64,000 bases of DNA from Proteiniclasticum ruminis (GTDB lineage Bacteria > Bacillota > Clostridia > Clostridiales > Clostridiaceae). This document shows positions 26,412-35,774 of this stretch, piece after piece. The stretch's first letter is position 1. Every line of letters begins with the position of its first letter. The stretch is from the NCBI RefSeq assembly GCF_900115135.1, contig NZ_FOVK01000008.1:37747-101746 (forward strand), in the 5' to 3' direction. The notes under the pieces are model-generated. The model was not told the DNA's origin and did no database searches. It saw nothing but the letters and a program-made list of their open reading frames with translations. Made by a program: the position numbers and the translations under genes.

Positions 26412-27551
26412 ATGCTGCTAAAAAGGCTGTTTCGGGATGAAAAAGGTGCAGCGGGTATTTTTATGCTTCTCTTTCTGTTTATGGTAATTCTAGGATTTTC
26501 GGCCATTGTTGTAGATGCAGGAATGCTGTATACAAGCAGGAGGCAGATGGTAACAGCGGCTGATGCAGGAGCTCTTGCAGGAGCCAGAGAAATGGAAAAA
26601 ACCATGGGTGTTACAGATGCTTTGGTTTTGGCTGGTATTAAATCTGAGGCCATTAGAATCGCAAAAGAAACGGCAATCAGCAATGGGGCCGAGGGAGTTC
26701 CTTTTGTAGAAATCAAGAAAATGAATATCACCCTTGAAAATGGATCAAGTGATTATCGTGATGTCATCGTAGTATCCCCGCAGAAAAATGACAGTTTGTT
26801 TTTTGCGAGACTCCTTGGGTTCAACAACCAGGATGTCAGCGCCAGTGCAGTTGCTACCTGGGGCTATGTCAAAAAGACCGCCGGTGGACATATTCTTCCT
26901 ATTTATCTGACAAGAGAATCTTATGAGGTTGGCAGAGATTATCTGCACAGTGAGAAAATCACCGTCAATGGAGTGGAGTATCCTAATAATACAGGATACA
27001 TTTATCTGGATCCTGCATGGAATGGTCAGAATGTCATCAACAGTGCCCTCGCTGGTAACTCCAGTAAAATTACCATGTTCATTGACCAAGAGTTTGAAGG
27101 AAAGCCCGGACAGGCGAATTCACTCATAGGCTCCGTAGAAGATAGAATGAAAAAAGCAAATAGTCTCCCATCACAATTAGAGCGAGAAAGGTTTATGTAT
27201 GGGCTGATTCCAATAGCAGACTTTGTGAGGTCCCAAGGTAATACACTGTACTTTGAGATCAAAGAGTTTGCTGTATATGAAATATTGGATATCATCGTGG
27301 ACGGATCAAAGAACAATAAAGATGCAGTGGGGTCAGAGCATGCACTCCTTGGTCCGAATTACACATCACTAGGATCTGGAAACGCAAGATCCTATCCAAT
27401 AACGCCCGAGGGTGTGGACTATCCAAAAGGTACGATACTTGGACGAATGACTGGGGAGGTTAGACAATTGGAAGTGATTATTGTCAGCGGAGATCAATTG
27501 TTTAATCCAGTGGAGCCTGATGCTGCAAAATACAGTAAACTTGTGAAATAA
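26412..27551 (+). CDS. TadG-like pilus assembly protein
   Basis: About 379 residues. The N-terminal membrane segment (about 10-35) with GAAGIFMLLFLFMVILGFSAIVVDAGMLY and the following QMVTAADAGALAGAREM is the putative Flp pilus-assembly TadE/G-like region, as in TadG. The large outer domain (about 70-379) shows no VWA motif; a separate VWA protein is encoded at the end of this locus. The second ATG (26412) is preferred since AAGGAGG would lie only 2 bases before the first. Confidence 0.85.
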   Translation: MLLKRLFRDEKGAAGIFMLLFLFMVILGFSAIVVDAGMLYTSRRQMVTAADAGALAGAREMEKTMGVTDALVLAGIKSEAIRIAKETAISNGAEGVPFVEIKKMNITLENGSSDYRDVIVVSPQKNDSLFFARLLGFNNQDVSASAVATWGYVKKTAGGHILPIYLTRESYEVGRDYLHSEKITVNGVEYPNNTGYIYLDPAWNGQNVINSALAGNSSKITMFIDQEFEGKPGQANSLIGSVEDRMKKANSLPSQLERERFMYGLIPIADFVRSQGNTLYFEIKEFAVYEILDIIVDGSKNNKDAVGSEHALLGPNYTSLGSGNARSYPITPEGVDYPKGTILGRMTGEVRQLEVIIVSGDQLFNPVEPDAAKYSKLVK

Positions 27552-27557
27552 GCTTGT

Positions 27558-27608
27558 GGTTCATCTGCCTGGAGGGGTGTTCCTCGTAGCGCGGATGGAC
27601 CCTTTTTA
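27558..27608 (+). terminator. Hairpin between tadG-like gene and cpaB
   Basis: Stem GGTTCATCTGC/GCGGATGGACC with two G-U pairs and an inner GGAGG/CCTC-type pairing, followed by CTTTTTAT. It may partially terminate within the locus. Confidence 0.6.
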
Positions 27609-27640
27609 TGTTTTAGTGGATGAAAGAGAGGGGAGAAACT

Positions 27641-28366
27641 GTGAAACTGAAAAAACGTGTCCTGGTCATTGCAGTGCTTTTGGCACTTATCACGGTGGTG
27701 CTGCTTTATAACTACATCTCAGGGATTGAAGAGCCTCCACCACCGGAGATCAAAACAGCTGCTGTCATTACAGCCATCAATACCATTCCGGAAAACACCA
27801 GAATCACAGAGGAAATGCTTCAGGTGACGAACATTCCAGAAGGTGCTTTGCATCCAGATGCCGTAAAAGATGCAGCGGAGATTGTGGGCTTCATTACAAA
27901 ATCAGAAATCATCACAGGAGAGCAGGTGCTGAAAAGTAGGATTGCCTTCGATCAGGAAGGTACAGAACTTGCCTATTTAATTCCTGAAAACATGAGAGCG
28001 CTGACGCTGGCCATTGGAGAAGTGTCTGGCGTAGCAGGTTATATCTCCGTAGGAGATAAGGTGGACATCCTTGCCACATATACGGAGCCAGGTATTAATC
28101 CAACACCCCTTACCATCACCCAGTTTCAGAATATTGAAATCATCAAAAAAGGCATTAATCCGCAAAACAGTCCGGAAGCTTTAGCAGCCAATGGTGGCCT
28201 CACAAGCAGTCTGACGCTCCTGGTGACCCCGGAGCAGGCAGAAGTGCTGGTTTTTGCCAGCCAGTTCGGGGCCCTCAACATGACCCTTAGAAATCCCCTG
28301 GATGGTGAGACGGTGAACCTGACTCAGTTTGGCATTGATAACTTTGCAGAATGGAGGTCGAGGTAA
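27641..28366 (+). CDS. cpaB: CpaB/RcpC-like Flp pilus assembly protein with SAF domain
   Basis: A 241-residue protein. One N-terminal transmembrane helix (about 6-24) is followed by an SAF domain (about 43-105: AVITAINTIPENTRITEEMLQVTNIPEGALHPDAV pattern) and the RcpC/CpaB core with GEVSGVAGYISVGDKVDILATY. In diderms RcpC supports the secretin; in Gram-positive Tad loci without a secretin its job is probably in the wall-facing part of the machine. GTG at 27641 is preferred because GAGGGGAG lies 5 bases before it. Confidence 0.9.
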   Translation: MKLKKRVLVIAVLLALITVVLLYNYISGIEEPPPPEIKTAAVITAINTIPENTRITEEMLQVTNIPEGALHPDAVKDAAEIVGFITKSEIITGEQVLKSRIAFDQEGTELAYLIPENMRALTLAIGEVSGVAGYISVGDKVDILATYTEPGINPTPLTITQFQNIEIIKKGINPQNSPEALAANGGLTSSLTLLVTPEQAEVLVFASQFGALNMTLRNPLDGETVNLTQFGIDNFAEWRSR

Positions 28367-29530
28367 GTGGATACCATTAAAGTACTCATTTTAAGTACCA
28401 ATTTGGAAGAAAAATTTGAGATAGAAAATATTCTTACCAATGTGGACTACATCTCCATCGCAAGAGATGCAGATACCATGGAGGATGCTTTGGCCATTAT
28501 CGATGTGGAGAATGTGGATGTGGTTCTGGTCTCTTCCAACTACAATGGAGACGGATACGACTTTTGCGAACGTGTCACCACAGAGTATATGGACAAAGCG
28601 GTGATTATTATTGAATCAGAAGTCCATGAAGACATCATGCACCGGGCACTTTTTTCAGGCGCAAAGGATGTGGTATTAGTACCGATTAAGCCTAATAAGC
28701 TGGTGGACTCTATCTATCAGGCCAATAAGCTCACCAGAAAGAGAATGGAATTTCAGAAGGTGACACCAGCCAAGCAGAGGAAATCAACAGGGTATGGGCA
28801 GATTTTCACCCTCTTCAGCACCAAAGGTGGTGTGGGAAAAACTTTTCTCTCCACAAACCTTGCGGTTTCCCTTGCGAAAAATACGGGGAAGAAAGTAGCC
28901 TTGGTGGATTTTGATCTGGATTTTGGCAGCATTGCGCTGGCGATGAACCTGACACCACGCTATACCATTTCAGACGTGGTGGATGACATCCGGAACCTGG
29001 ATCCGGAATACCTGAATACCTACATGACAAGTCATGAGTCCGGGGTCAAAGTGCTTGCGGCAAATATCGAGCCGAGAATGAATGAATTCATCAATGCAGA
29101 ACATATTCAGCTGATTCTGAAGAACCTTCAACTGGCCTATGATTATGTCATTGTGGATATGCCCTCCAGATTCTATGACCCAGTGAATCCGGCCTTTGTG
29201 TTTGCGGAGAAGGTTTTTCTTCTGACGACCCCTGAAGTGGCAACAGTGAGAAATGTCAAAGGAGCCATCGCCACTTTTGTGGACTTCAACTTTCCAAAAT
29301 CTAAAATTTCTGTACTACTCAACAAGCAGAGCAGAAGAAGTGAAATCAGACCAAAGGATATTGAAAAAACACTGGGCTATGAAATTCAGTATGTGGTACC
29401 CGCAGACTATAAGAAAGCAACTTCAACGCTGAATCAAGGGATTCCTTATGTTACGAAGCATCCCAGAGGTTCCATCACAAGATCCATCAGCAAAATGGTG
29501 AAGACCATTGGAGATGGTAAAGAGTCCTAA
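28367..29530 (+). CDS. tadZ: TadZ/CpaE-like ATPase, pilus localisation
   Basis: A 387-residue protein. The N-terminal atypical receiver domain (about 1-120) is followed by a MinD/ParA-type ATPase with deviant Walker A KGGVGKT (residues 153-159), DFDLDFGSIALAMNL switch region, and VDMPSR Walker B-like stretch near 263. TadZ proteins mark the pole or site of pilus assembly. GTG start directly after the cpaB stop, with GGAGGTCGAGG upstream. Confidence 0.92.
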   Translation: MDTIKVLILSTNLEEKFEIENILTNVDYISIARDADTMEDALAIIDVENVDVVLVSSNYNGDGYDFCERVTTEYMDKAVIIIESEVHEDIMHRALFSGAKDVVLVPIKPNKLVDSIYQANKLTRKRMEFQKVTPAKQRKSTGYGQIFTLFSTKGGVGKTFLSTNLAVSLAKNTGKKVALVDFDLDFGSIALAMNLTPRYTISDVVDDIRNLDPEYLNTYMTSHESGVKVLAANIEPRMNEFINAEHIQLILKNLQLAYDYVIVDMPSRFYDPVNPAFVFAEKVFLLTTPEVATVRNVKGAIATFVDFNFPKSKISVLLNKQSRRSEIRPKDIEKTLGYEIQYVVPADYKKATSTLNQGIPYVTKHPRGSITRSISKMVKTIGDGKES

Positions 29531-29564
29531 CAGCAAAGTCAGAGGAAGAGAGAGGTGACGACAA

Positions 29565-30941
29565 ATGATGCTGAACAGTTTTGGATTAAACAATCAGGAT
29601 GCGAAAAAGGATCAGCAGGAAGAACAAAGCGAAAAAAAGAAAAAAGAGATAGAGGAGTTTTCAACACTTGTACTGGAAGCAGTCATCGATGATGTGGTGA
29701 TGAATCCGGACAGCAAGCTTGAAGAGCAGGAAAAAATCATCAAGGAGCAGATTGGCGCTTCCATCAATGACCTTTCCACCCGTCATAGAAAGCACTGGCT
29801 CATCAGTGACAAACAGAAAATCACAAAGTATGTCATGGATGAAGTCTTTGGATATGGGCCTGTAACGTCCTATCTGCATGACCCATCAGTAACAGAAGTT
29901 ATGGTCAACGGTCCCAATCATGTATATATTGAACGTTTCGGTAAGATTGAACCTACCACGGTGACTTTCAGAAACGATCAGCATGTGCTCCATACCATCG
30001 ATAAAATCATTGCACCCTTAGGCAGACGTGTGGATGAAAGCAGTCCTATGGTGGATGCAAGACTCCCGGATGGATCCCGTGTGAATATCATCATTCCACC
30101 ACTGGCCATAAAAGGCCCCACCATCACCATCCGAAAGTTCTCTACAGATCCCTTTACTTTGGAAGACCTGATCACCTTTGGAACCCTAAATATGGATATG
30201 GCGAAGTTTTTACGGGCCAGTGTCCGGGGCAGATGCAATGTCATTGTTTCCGGTGGTACCGGCAGTGGTAAGACGACGCTTCTAAATGTCATTTCGAGTT
30301 TTATCCCTCATGATGAACGTATCATCACTGTGGAGGATGCGGCAGAGCTTCAGCTCCAGCAGGAGCATGTGCTGACCTTGGAAAGCCGTCCTGCGAACAT
30401 TGAAGGAAAAGGAAAAGTCACCATCAGAGACCTGGTGGTCAACACCCTTCGTATGAGACCGGATAGAATCGTTGTAGGTGAGGTCCGTTCGGCAGAAGCG
30501 CTGGATATGCTTCAGGCTATGAATACAGGTCATGATGGTTCTCTCACCACCATCCATGCTAATACGCCAAGAGATACGTTGTCCAGATTGGAGACCATGG
30601 TCATGATGGCTGGTATGGAGCTTCCTTCCAAAGCCATCCGTGAGCAGATTGCGTCGGCATTGGATCTCATTGTGCAGGTGTCCAGATTTAATGACGGTTC
30701 CAGAAAAATCACAAAAGTATCCGAAGTGGTGGGCATGGAAAATGATACCATCACCCTTCAGGACATCTTTGTCTTCCGTCAGGAAGGCTTTGATGAGACA
30801 GGGAAGGTCATGGGAAAACACGTGGCTACGGGCATTGTACCGAAGTTCATAGAGAAACTGAAAACCTATGGAGAGAATGTGCCATCGGCCATTTTCAAAA
30901 AATATGAGATGCCTCCGGATCCATCTCAGATGAGGAGGTAG
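29565..30941 (+). CDS. tadA: TadA/CpaF pilus assembly ATPase
   Basis: Cytoplasmic secretion ATPase that powers Flp pilus extension and, in some systems, retraction. 458 residues. N-terminal helical domain to about 100, then [18 protein letters not shown], Walker [12 protein letters not shown] near 230, Asp box [16 protein letters not shown], Walker [14 protein letters not shown] and His box [22 protein letters not shown]. These features are diagnostic for the CpaF branch of type II/IV secretion ATPases. GAGAGGTGA upstream of the ATG. Confidence 0.96.
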   Translation: MMLNSFGLNNQDAKKDQQEEQSEKKKKEIEEFSTLVLEAVIDDVVMNPDSKLEEQEKIIKEQIGASINDLSTRHRKHWLISDKQKITKYVMDEVFGYGPVTSYLHDPSVTEVMVNGPNHVYIERFGKIEPTTVTFRNDQHVLHTIDKIIAPLGRRVDESSPMVDARLPDGSRVNIIIPPLAIKGPTITIRKFSTDPFTLEDLITFGTLNMDMAKFLRASVRGRCNVIVSGGTGSGKTTLLNVISSFIPHDERIITVEDAAELQLQQEHVLTLESRPANIEGKGKVTIRDLVVNTLRMRPDRIVVGEVRSAEALDMLQAMNTGHDGSLTTIHANTPRDTLSRLETMVMMAGMELPSKAIREQIASALDLIVQVSRFNDGSRKITKVSEVVGMENDTITLQDIFVFRQEGFDETGKVMGKHVATGIVPKFIEKLKTYGENVPSAIFKKYEMPPDPSQMRR

Positions 30942-30946
30942 TAAGA

Positions 30947-31912
30947 ATGATTTATGCAATCTATGCAGGAGTATTCTTCAGTGTCCTTCTCCTTCTGGTG
31001 GGACTGTATCTCCTGTTCTTTGGAAAGTCTGCACAGATTCAGCACCGTATGGAGAAAATCAGAACTTCTGATGTGGAGAATTACGCTGAAGAGCGTGGAG
31101 AAAATCAGCAGCTCCCCAGAAACGAGCTCTTTTTGTCGAAGCTTTCAAGAATTGGATTCATTGGGAAAATCTACGATAAGAATAAGGATACCTTGACCAA
31201 AGCCCATTTGCCTTTGAAGCCAGAAGAACTTTTTGGTATTTCGGTCCTTTTAAGTGGCGCAGTTGGAATTCTGCTGTACCTCTTGAAAGTTCCGGTGTTT
31301 ATCGTGATCATCGTTATGCTGATTCTCTATATGATTCCAGGGCTTTATGTAAGAATGGCTAAGGTAAGCAGAGGAAAGAAGCTGAACAATCAGCTTCCGG
31401 AGGCTTTATCGATTCTCTCCAATGGACTTCGTGCAGGACTTAGTTTCACCCAGTCCATGCTGGTGGCTGGGAAAGAGATGGAAGACCCCATCGCTTTTGA
31501 GTTCAATAAGATCGTCCGGGACAACTCCCTTGGAAAACCCATCGATGAAGCCCTTTCCGATTTTTCCAAGAGAACCGATGATGAAGACATTGACATCTTT
31601 GTCACCGCCATCCTCATTCAGCGTCAGGTAGGGGGAAACCTTTCTGAGATTCTGGATGTGCTGGCTAATACCATTAGAGACCGTATTAAGCTACGTGGAG
31701 ATATTAAGACCATCACCGCTCAGAGTAAGATGTCCGCCGTTGTGGTGGGATCCATTCCCTTTGTGCTGGCAATCATCCTGAATCTCCTCAATCCGGAGTT
31801 TATGCTGCCGCTCTTTAACACCCTCATTGGAAATATCCTCATAGGTGTAGTACTGACCATGCAGACCATTGGTGTGCTGATTCTAGTGAAAATCATCAAA
31901 GTAAAAATGTAA
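30947..31912 (+). CDS. tadB: TadB inner-membrane platform protein
   Basis: Type II secretion system F-domain membrane protein, 321 residues. It has an N-terminal helix, two helices near 85-130, the cytoplasmic F-domain (about 150-275) with QLPEALSILSNGLRAGLSFTQSM, and a C-terminal helix pair. With TadC it forms the membrane platform driven by TadA. The start overlaps nothing; GAGGAGGTAG sits before the ATG, 5 bases after the tadA stop. Confidence 0.94.
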   Translation: MIYAIYAGVFFSVLLLLVGLYLLFFGKSAQIQHRMEKIRTSDVENYAEERGENQQLPRNELFLSKLSRIGFIGKIYDKNKDTLTKAHLPLKPEELFGISVLLSGAVGILLYLLKVPVFIVIIVMLILYMIPGLYVRMAKVSRGKKLNNQLPEALSILSNGLRAGLSFTQSMLVAGKEMEDPIAFEFNKIVRDNSLGKPIDEALSDFSKRTDDEDIDIFVTAILIQRQVGGNLSEILDVLANTIRDRIKLRGDIKTITAQSKMSAVVVGSIPFVLAIILNLLNPEFMLPLFNTLIGNILIGVVLTMQTIGVLILVKIIKVKM

Positions 31913-31924
31913 GGAGGAGACTGT

Positions 31925-32848
31925 ATGGAGCCGCTACTTTATTTACTCACGCTCGTTACTGTAACACTCATCACGGTAGTATTCTATCAGTTCTTCTTTG
32001 GAAAAAGAGTTATGGTTTCTGAAAGGCTTCAGTCCATTAAAGCCATAGGCGTGGATTACGAGGAAGATGAACTGAAGACGCCCTTCATTGACCGTGTCAT
32101 AGCACCTCTGGTGGACCGCATGGCCAAGGCCGTGGGAAGAATGACTCCTTCCGGCATCAAGGACAAGTATGAGACACTGATCATCCAAGCTGGAAAGCAG
32201 AAGATCATGAACACCAATAAGCTTCTTCTTCTTCAGCTGGTCAGTGCTGTTATTTTCGGTGGGCTCATGTATGCCGTAACAATTCTTGCAAACCTTCCAG
32301 CGCTCTTATTCACAGCAGTGATGGCCTTTATAGGATGGATGCTTCCCTATGTGCAGTACCGGAGCATCGCCAGAAAAAGGCAGGAGGAGATTCAAGTGTC
32401 TCTCCCTAGTTTTCTGGATCTTCTCTACGTTTCTGTGGAAGCTGGTCTAGGCTTTGATATGGCCATGAAGCGCTCCGCTGAAAAAATGAAGGGTGCTTTG
32501 GCAGAAGAAATCAGAGCGGTTCTAGATGATATTTCAAAAGGTCGTAATCGATCGGAGGCTCTACGTTCTTTATCCAGAAGAACTGGTGTAGAGGATCTCA
32601 ATACCTTTGTCACAGCAGTGATCCAGGCGGACCAGCTGGGATCAAACATAGCCAATATGCTCCGAGTCCAGTCCATGTCCGCAAGAACAAGAAGAAGACA
32701 GCGGATTGAGCAGGCCGTGGCGAAGCTGCCTGTGAAGATGATTTTTCCTCTGGTCTTTTTCTTCCTTCCCGCCATCTTCATCATCATTTTAGGACCGGCA
32801 CTTCTGAACGTACTGGAGGCACTGAGCGGAACCGATATATTGAGGTAG
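31925..32848 (+). CDS. tadC: TadC inner-membrane platform protein
   Basis: Second type II secretion F-domain protein, 307 residues. Similar layout to TadB, with LPSFLDLLYVSVEAGLGFDMAMKRSAEKM in the F-domain and membrane helices near 1-20, 95-135 and 278-300. TadB and TadC pair as heteromeric platform in Tad systems. AAGGAGGAG precedes the ATG. It is followed 5 bases later by the VWA gene, so that gene is in the same transcript. Confidence 0.94.
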   Translation: MEPLLYLLTLVTVTLITVVFYQFFFGKRVMVSERLQSIKAIGVDYEEDELKTPFIDRVIAPLVDRMAKAVGRMTPSGIKDKYETLIIQAGKQKIMNTNKLLLLQLVSAVIFGGLMYAVTILANLPALLFTAVMAFIGWMLPYVQYRSIARKRQEEIQVSLPSFLDLLYVSVEAGLGFDMAMKRSAEKMKGALAEEIRAVLDDISKGRNRSEALRSLSRRTGVEDLNTFVTAVIQADQLGSNIANMLRVQSMSARTRRRQRIEQAVAKLPVKMIFPLVFFFLPAIFIIILGPALLNVLEALSGTDILR

Positions 32849-32853
32849 GTAGT

Positions 32854-35376
32854 ATGAGAAAAAACAAAAAGTCATGGTCACTACTTTTAGCGATCTGTCT
32901 TTTTGCTGCGCATCTTCCCCTGGCAAAAGTCCAGGCGGAGGAAAGAGTAAGGCTTGAAAACCTTGCGGTGAGTCTCGTTGTGGATGTATCAGGCAGCATG
33001 GGACAGACAGACCCGGAAGGACTACGGGAAACCGCGGCCAAAATGTTCATTGATCTTTTAAGTCCGGAGGATGCCATCGGTGTCATCACCTTCGATGAGA
33101 ATGTGAGAACTGCGGTTCCTTTCCAGAAGGTGGAAAGCACGGTGAATAAGAATCTCATGAAAAACGCGCTCACTGGAAATCTTCTTCCTGCAGGAGACAC
33201 GGATTATGTGAAAGCCATGGAAACTGCCCTGACCCAGCTGGAAGAGGTGGAGAACGAAGCCCGGAAAGTCATTCTTTTTGTCACAGACGGAATTCCGGAC
33301 CCTGACCCCGCAAGGCGAGAAGAGCCTGGTTATATGGAAAACTATATGAACGGCTTATGGAATCTCACAGGAAGGGCAGCGGAAGAGAAGATTCCCATCT
33401 ATACCGTTGGCTTTGGAGATATTGATCCTTCAATCCTGGAAAGAATGTCTCTGGAAACCTTGGGTGCAGCCACCATGACAGAGGACCCTGGCACATTGGC
33501 AGAGGTCTTTTTTGGCATTGTGGAAAGTCTGAAAAACAGGAGTCCTCTCCTGGAAGAAGAGTTTGTCCTTTCAGAAGAAAAGACCATTTCTTTTGAGATG
33601 GATCCTTATATCAGCCAGACCACACTGCTTCTTACACAGAATACAGACAATTATCAGGTGGACGTCACAGGGCCTGGAGGAGCGGGCATCACAGAGGGCT
33701 TTGCCCTGTATAAAGAAAGGGGATACACCTTGCTGACCCTCAATCAGAAAGAGGAGGAGCAGGTGGGCACTTGGAGTGTCAAACTGACCCCAGCGCCAGG
33801 TGAGACTGCGGCTCCCACCATAAAGGCCTTCGGCAGCACGGACTTTTTCTTCAAACTATGGATGGAAGAGCCTGTGATGAATGCGGTACATCCCATGAAT
33901 GAACCGCTGAGACTCAGCGTGTATTCCAGCACGCCCATTCCCGACACAGCCTCCTTGGAAGCCGTGGTCACCAAAAACGGTGTGAGAAGCCGTACCCCCA
34001 TTGGGCTGACGTTAGAGAACGATGTCTATGTGGGGACCTTTGAGGACACCAAAGACCATGGATTCTATGAGGTGGAAGTTCTCTTGAAGGAAGAAGGCAA
34101 AACCATCGCCACTGCAGGCAGTGCCTTTACTGTGAAGAACGTTCCAGTCATCACATCGGACTATTTTATAGTCAGTGCACTGGAGGTTTTATACTCCTCA
34201 AGGATCGTCAGAAGCAGTCTCTCCTCAGGTGGTGTGGATCTTGTTCCAGGAAGAGATCTTCTTCTGGAAGAATATGTGCTTCACCTCACCTTTGAAGATG
34301 GCAGTGAGGTTCTTTATGCTTTCAAAGATGATGGAGAGGAGGCTTCCGGGGATCTTCGCGCTGGCGATGGCCTATACAGTACCCGAGTGGCTTTTGAAAA
34401 AGAGGGAAAAGTGCATCTTCGCATCGGATTTCGTGGAAGCTACAAAGGGGAACCCTTTGTGCAGGAAAAAGAGCTGGGAGAGGTCAATATAGGCGTACTG
34501 AAGGAGATTTCGGTGTCATCAGTTTCTTCTGAGGTTTCCGTGAAATCTGGCGAGTCCGCACTTCTGGAGATTCTACTAAAGAACGACAGCATTTTTCCAG
34601 AAACCCTTACGTTCTCTCTGGAAGAAGGAAAAGGAGAAATCTTGAACCCAACCCAGGAGATTGGCGCTCAGGAAGAAAAAAGAATATCGCTGCGGTATAA
34701 GCCCCATGAGAATATGAAGGATGAGTCCGTTAATTTAGTAATTTCCGTGCTGGCACAAAGAGAGAACAGGTCTTTGACAGGAACTCCCATCGCTGTTGAA
34801 GTGAGGGTGGTGAGCTTTCTTGGGGGGCTGCTACAGAATGTGTCCCCATACAGGTCCCTTCTTCTAAGCCTTCTTGTCGTACTTCTTATTGCGCTTCTTC
34901 TATTCTATCTTCTGGGCAGAATTTTTTACGCGGTGCTTGTGATGCCGAAGTATCTTGTCCGTGGAAGCCTTCATTATAAAAAGGACCGGACGTCCTTGGA
35001 GGAAGAAGGAGCCCTTCATCTCTCAGACAAAAAGAAAAAAGAGATCATCATAAGTCTTGGTAAAGAGCAGGAGGGAGATTTCTATCTGCCTGCCAAGGGA
35101 TCTGACTATCAGATGATGCTCATGAAAAAAGCGGAGGACCCTTCCAAAAAGTTCATCGAAGGATATAAGGCTCTTTTGGGGAAAGAGGACACACCGAGGC
35201 TTCGTATTCAAGTAACCCAGCCTGGAGTGCTGAGTTTCGATGGGACCATTCTCACCAGAAGAATGCTTTATGATGGGAATGTATTCGAAACGGCAGACTA
35301 TATTTTCTGGTATGAGGAAGAAGAAGTGAAGAGAAAGACAAAAGCCAAGAATCTTTTGAAGGAGAGTGAAAAATGA
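32854..35376 (+). CDS. Large surface VWA-domain protein of the Tad locus
   Basis: An 840-residue protein: signal peptide (about 1-28), von Willebrand A domain (about 38-230) with complete MIDAS motif DVSGSMG (Asp44, Ser46, Ser48) and FVTDG, a long beta-rich outer region (about 240-660), one transmembrane helix (about 668-692) and a charged cytoplasmic tail of about 145 residues. The middle contains a KNGVRSRTPIGL and DGEEASGDLRAGDGLYS stretch as in extracellular Ig-like or choice-of-anchor X domains. Adhesive or pilus-tip roles are plausible because TadG-type proteins often carry VWA; here it is a separate gene. No cell wall sorting motif was seen. Confidence 0.85.
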   Translation: MRKNKKSWSLLLAICLFAAHLPLAKVQAEERVRLENLAVSLVVDVSGSMGQTDPEGLRETAAKMFIDLLSPEDAIGVITFDENVRTAVPFQKVESTVNKNLMKNALTGNLLPAGDTDYVKAMETALTQLEEVENEARKVILFVTDGIPDPDPARREEPGYMENYMNGLWNLTGRAAEEKIPIYTVGFGDIDPSILERMSLETLGAATMTEDPGTLAEVFFGIVESLKNRSPLLEEEFVLSEEKTISFEMDPYISQTTLLLTQNTDNYQVDVTGPGGAGITEGFALYKERGYTLLTLNQKEEEQVGTWSVKLTPAPGETAAPTIKAFGSTDFFFKLWMEEPVMNAVHPMNEPLRLSVYSSTPIPDTASLEAVVTKNGVRSRTPIGLTLENDVYVGTFEDTKDHGFYEVEVLLKEEGKTIATAGSAFTVKNVPVITSDYFIVSALEVLYSSRIVRSSLSSGGVDLVPGRDLLLEEYVLHLTFEDGSEVLYAFKDDGEEASGDLRAGDGLYSTRVAFEKEGKVHLRIGFRGSYKGEPFVQEKELGEVNIGVLKEISVSSVSSEVSVKSGESALLEILLKNDSIFPETLTFSLEEGKGEILNPTQEIGAQEEKRISLRYKPHENMKDESVNLVISVLAQRENRSLTGTPIAVEVRVVSFLGGLLQNVSPYRSLLLSLLVVLLIALLLFYLLGRIFYAVLVMPKYLVRGSLHYKKDRTSLEEEGALHLSDKKKKEIIISLGKEQEGDFYLPAKGSDYQMMLMKKAEDPSKKFIEGYKALLGKEDTPRLRIQVTQPGVLSFDGTILTRRMLYDGNVFETADYIFWYEEEEVKRKTKAKNLLKESEK

Positions 35377-35717
35377 CGGTGGTTCTTAAAAAGGAAAATG
35401 GAGAGGTGCTTCTTGAAAATCTGAAGGAAGCACAAGGTTTTATGGGCCGGTTCAAGGGACTCATGGGAAAGACATCTCTGCCAGATAATGAAGGACTCAG
35501 AATCACTCCATGCAACAGCATTCACTGCTTCTTTATGAGAATGAACATCGATGTGCTTTTTCTGGATGAGAATCTCTGTGTTGTTCATACCATCTTTGAT
35601 ATGAAGCCCTGGAGAATCAGTAAGGTGATTAGAGGGGCAAAATCCGTTGTAGAAGCAGAAAGTGGGGTTTTTCAGGGTAAAGTGAAGGTCGGCGACTGTC
35701 TGAGCATTGGCACCTGA
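35373..35717 (+). CDS. DUF192 family protein
   Basis: A 114-residue DUF192 protein; the family pattern R-x-x-G-L-M-[FG]-[KR] is present as RFKGLMGKTSLPDNEGLRI, followed by PCNSIHCFFMRMNIDVLFLDENLCVV and MKPWRI. The biochemical role is not established. It overlaps the VWA gene by 4 bases (ATGA) and so belongs to the Tad transcript; DUF192 proteins have been seen in such loci, with no known task. Confidence 0.88.
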   Translation: MTVVLKKENGEVLLENLKEAQGFMGRFKGLMGKTSLPDNEGLRITPCNSIHCFFMRMNIDVLFLDENLCVVHTIFDMKPWRISKVIRGAKSVVEAESGVFQGKVKVGDCLSIGT

Positions 35718-35744
35718 GTGAGATATTTTGAAATGAAAAAACAA

Positions 35745-35774
35745 AGAGAGTCTGGTTTTTATGCCAGACTCTCT
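35745..35774 (-). terminator. Terminator between convergent transcripts
   Basis: Perfect 11-bp stem AGAGAGTCTGG/CCAGACTCTCT. On the minus strand it is followed by TTTGTTTTTTC, so it mainly ends the EAL-GGDEF gene, whose stop codon falls in the loop. On the plus strand it could also end the Tad transcript, with a weaker tail. Confidence 0.85.
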
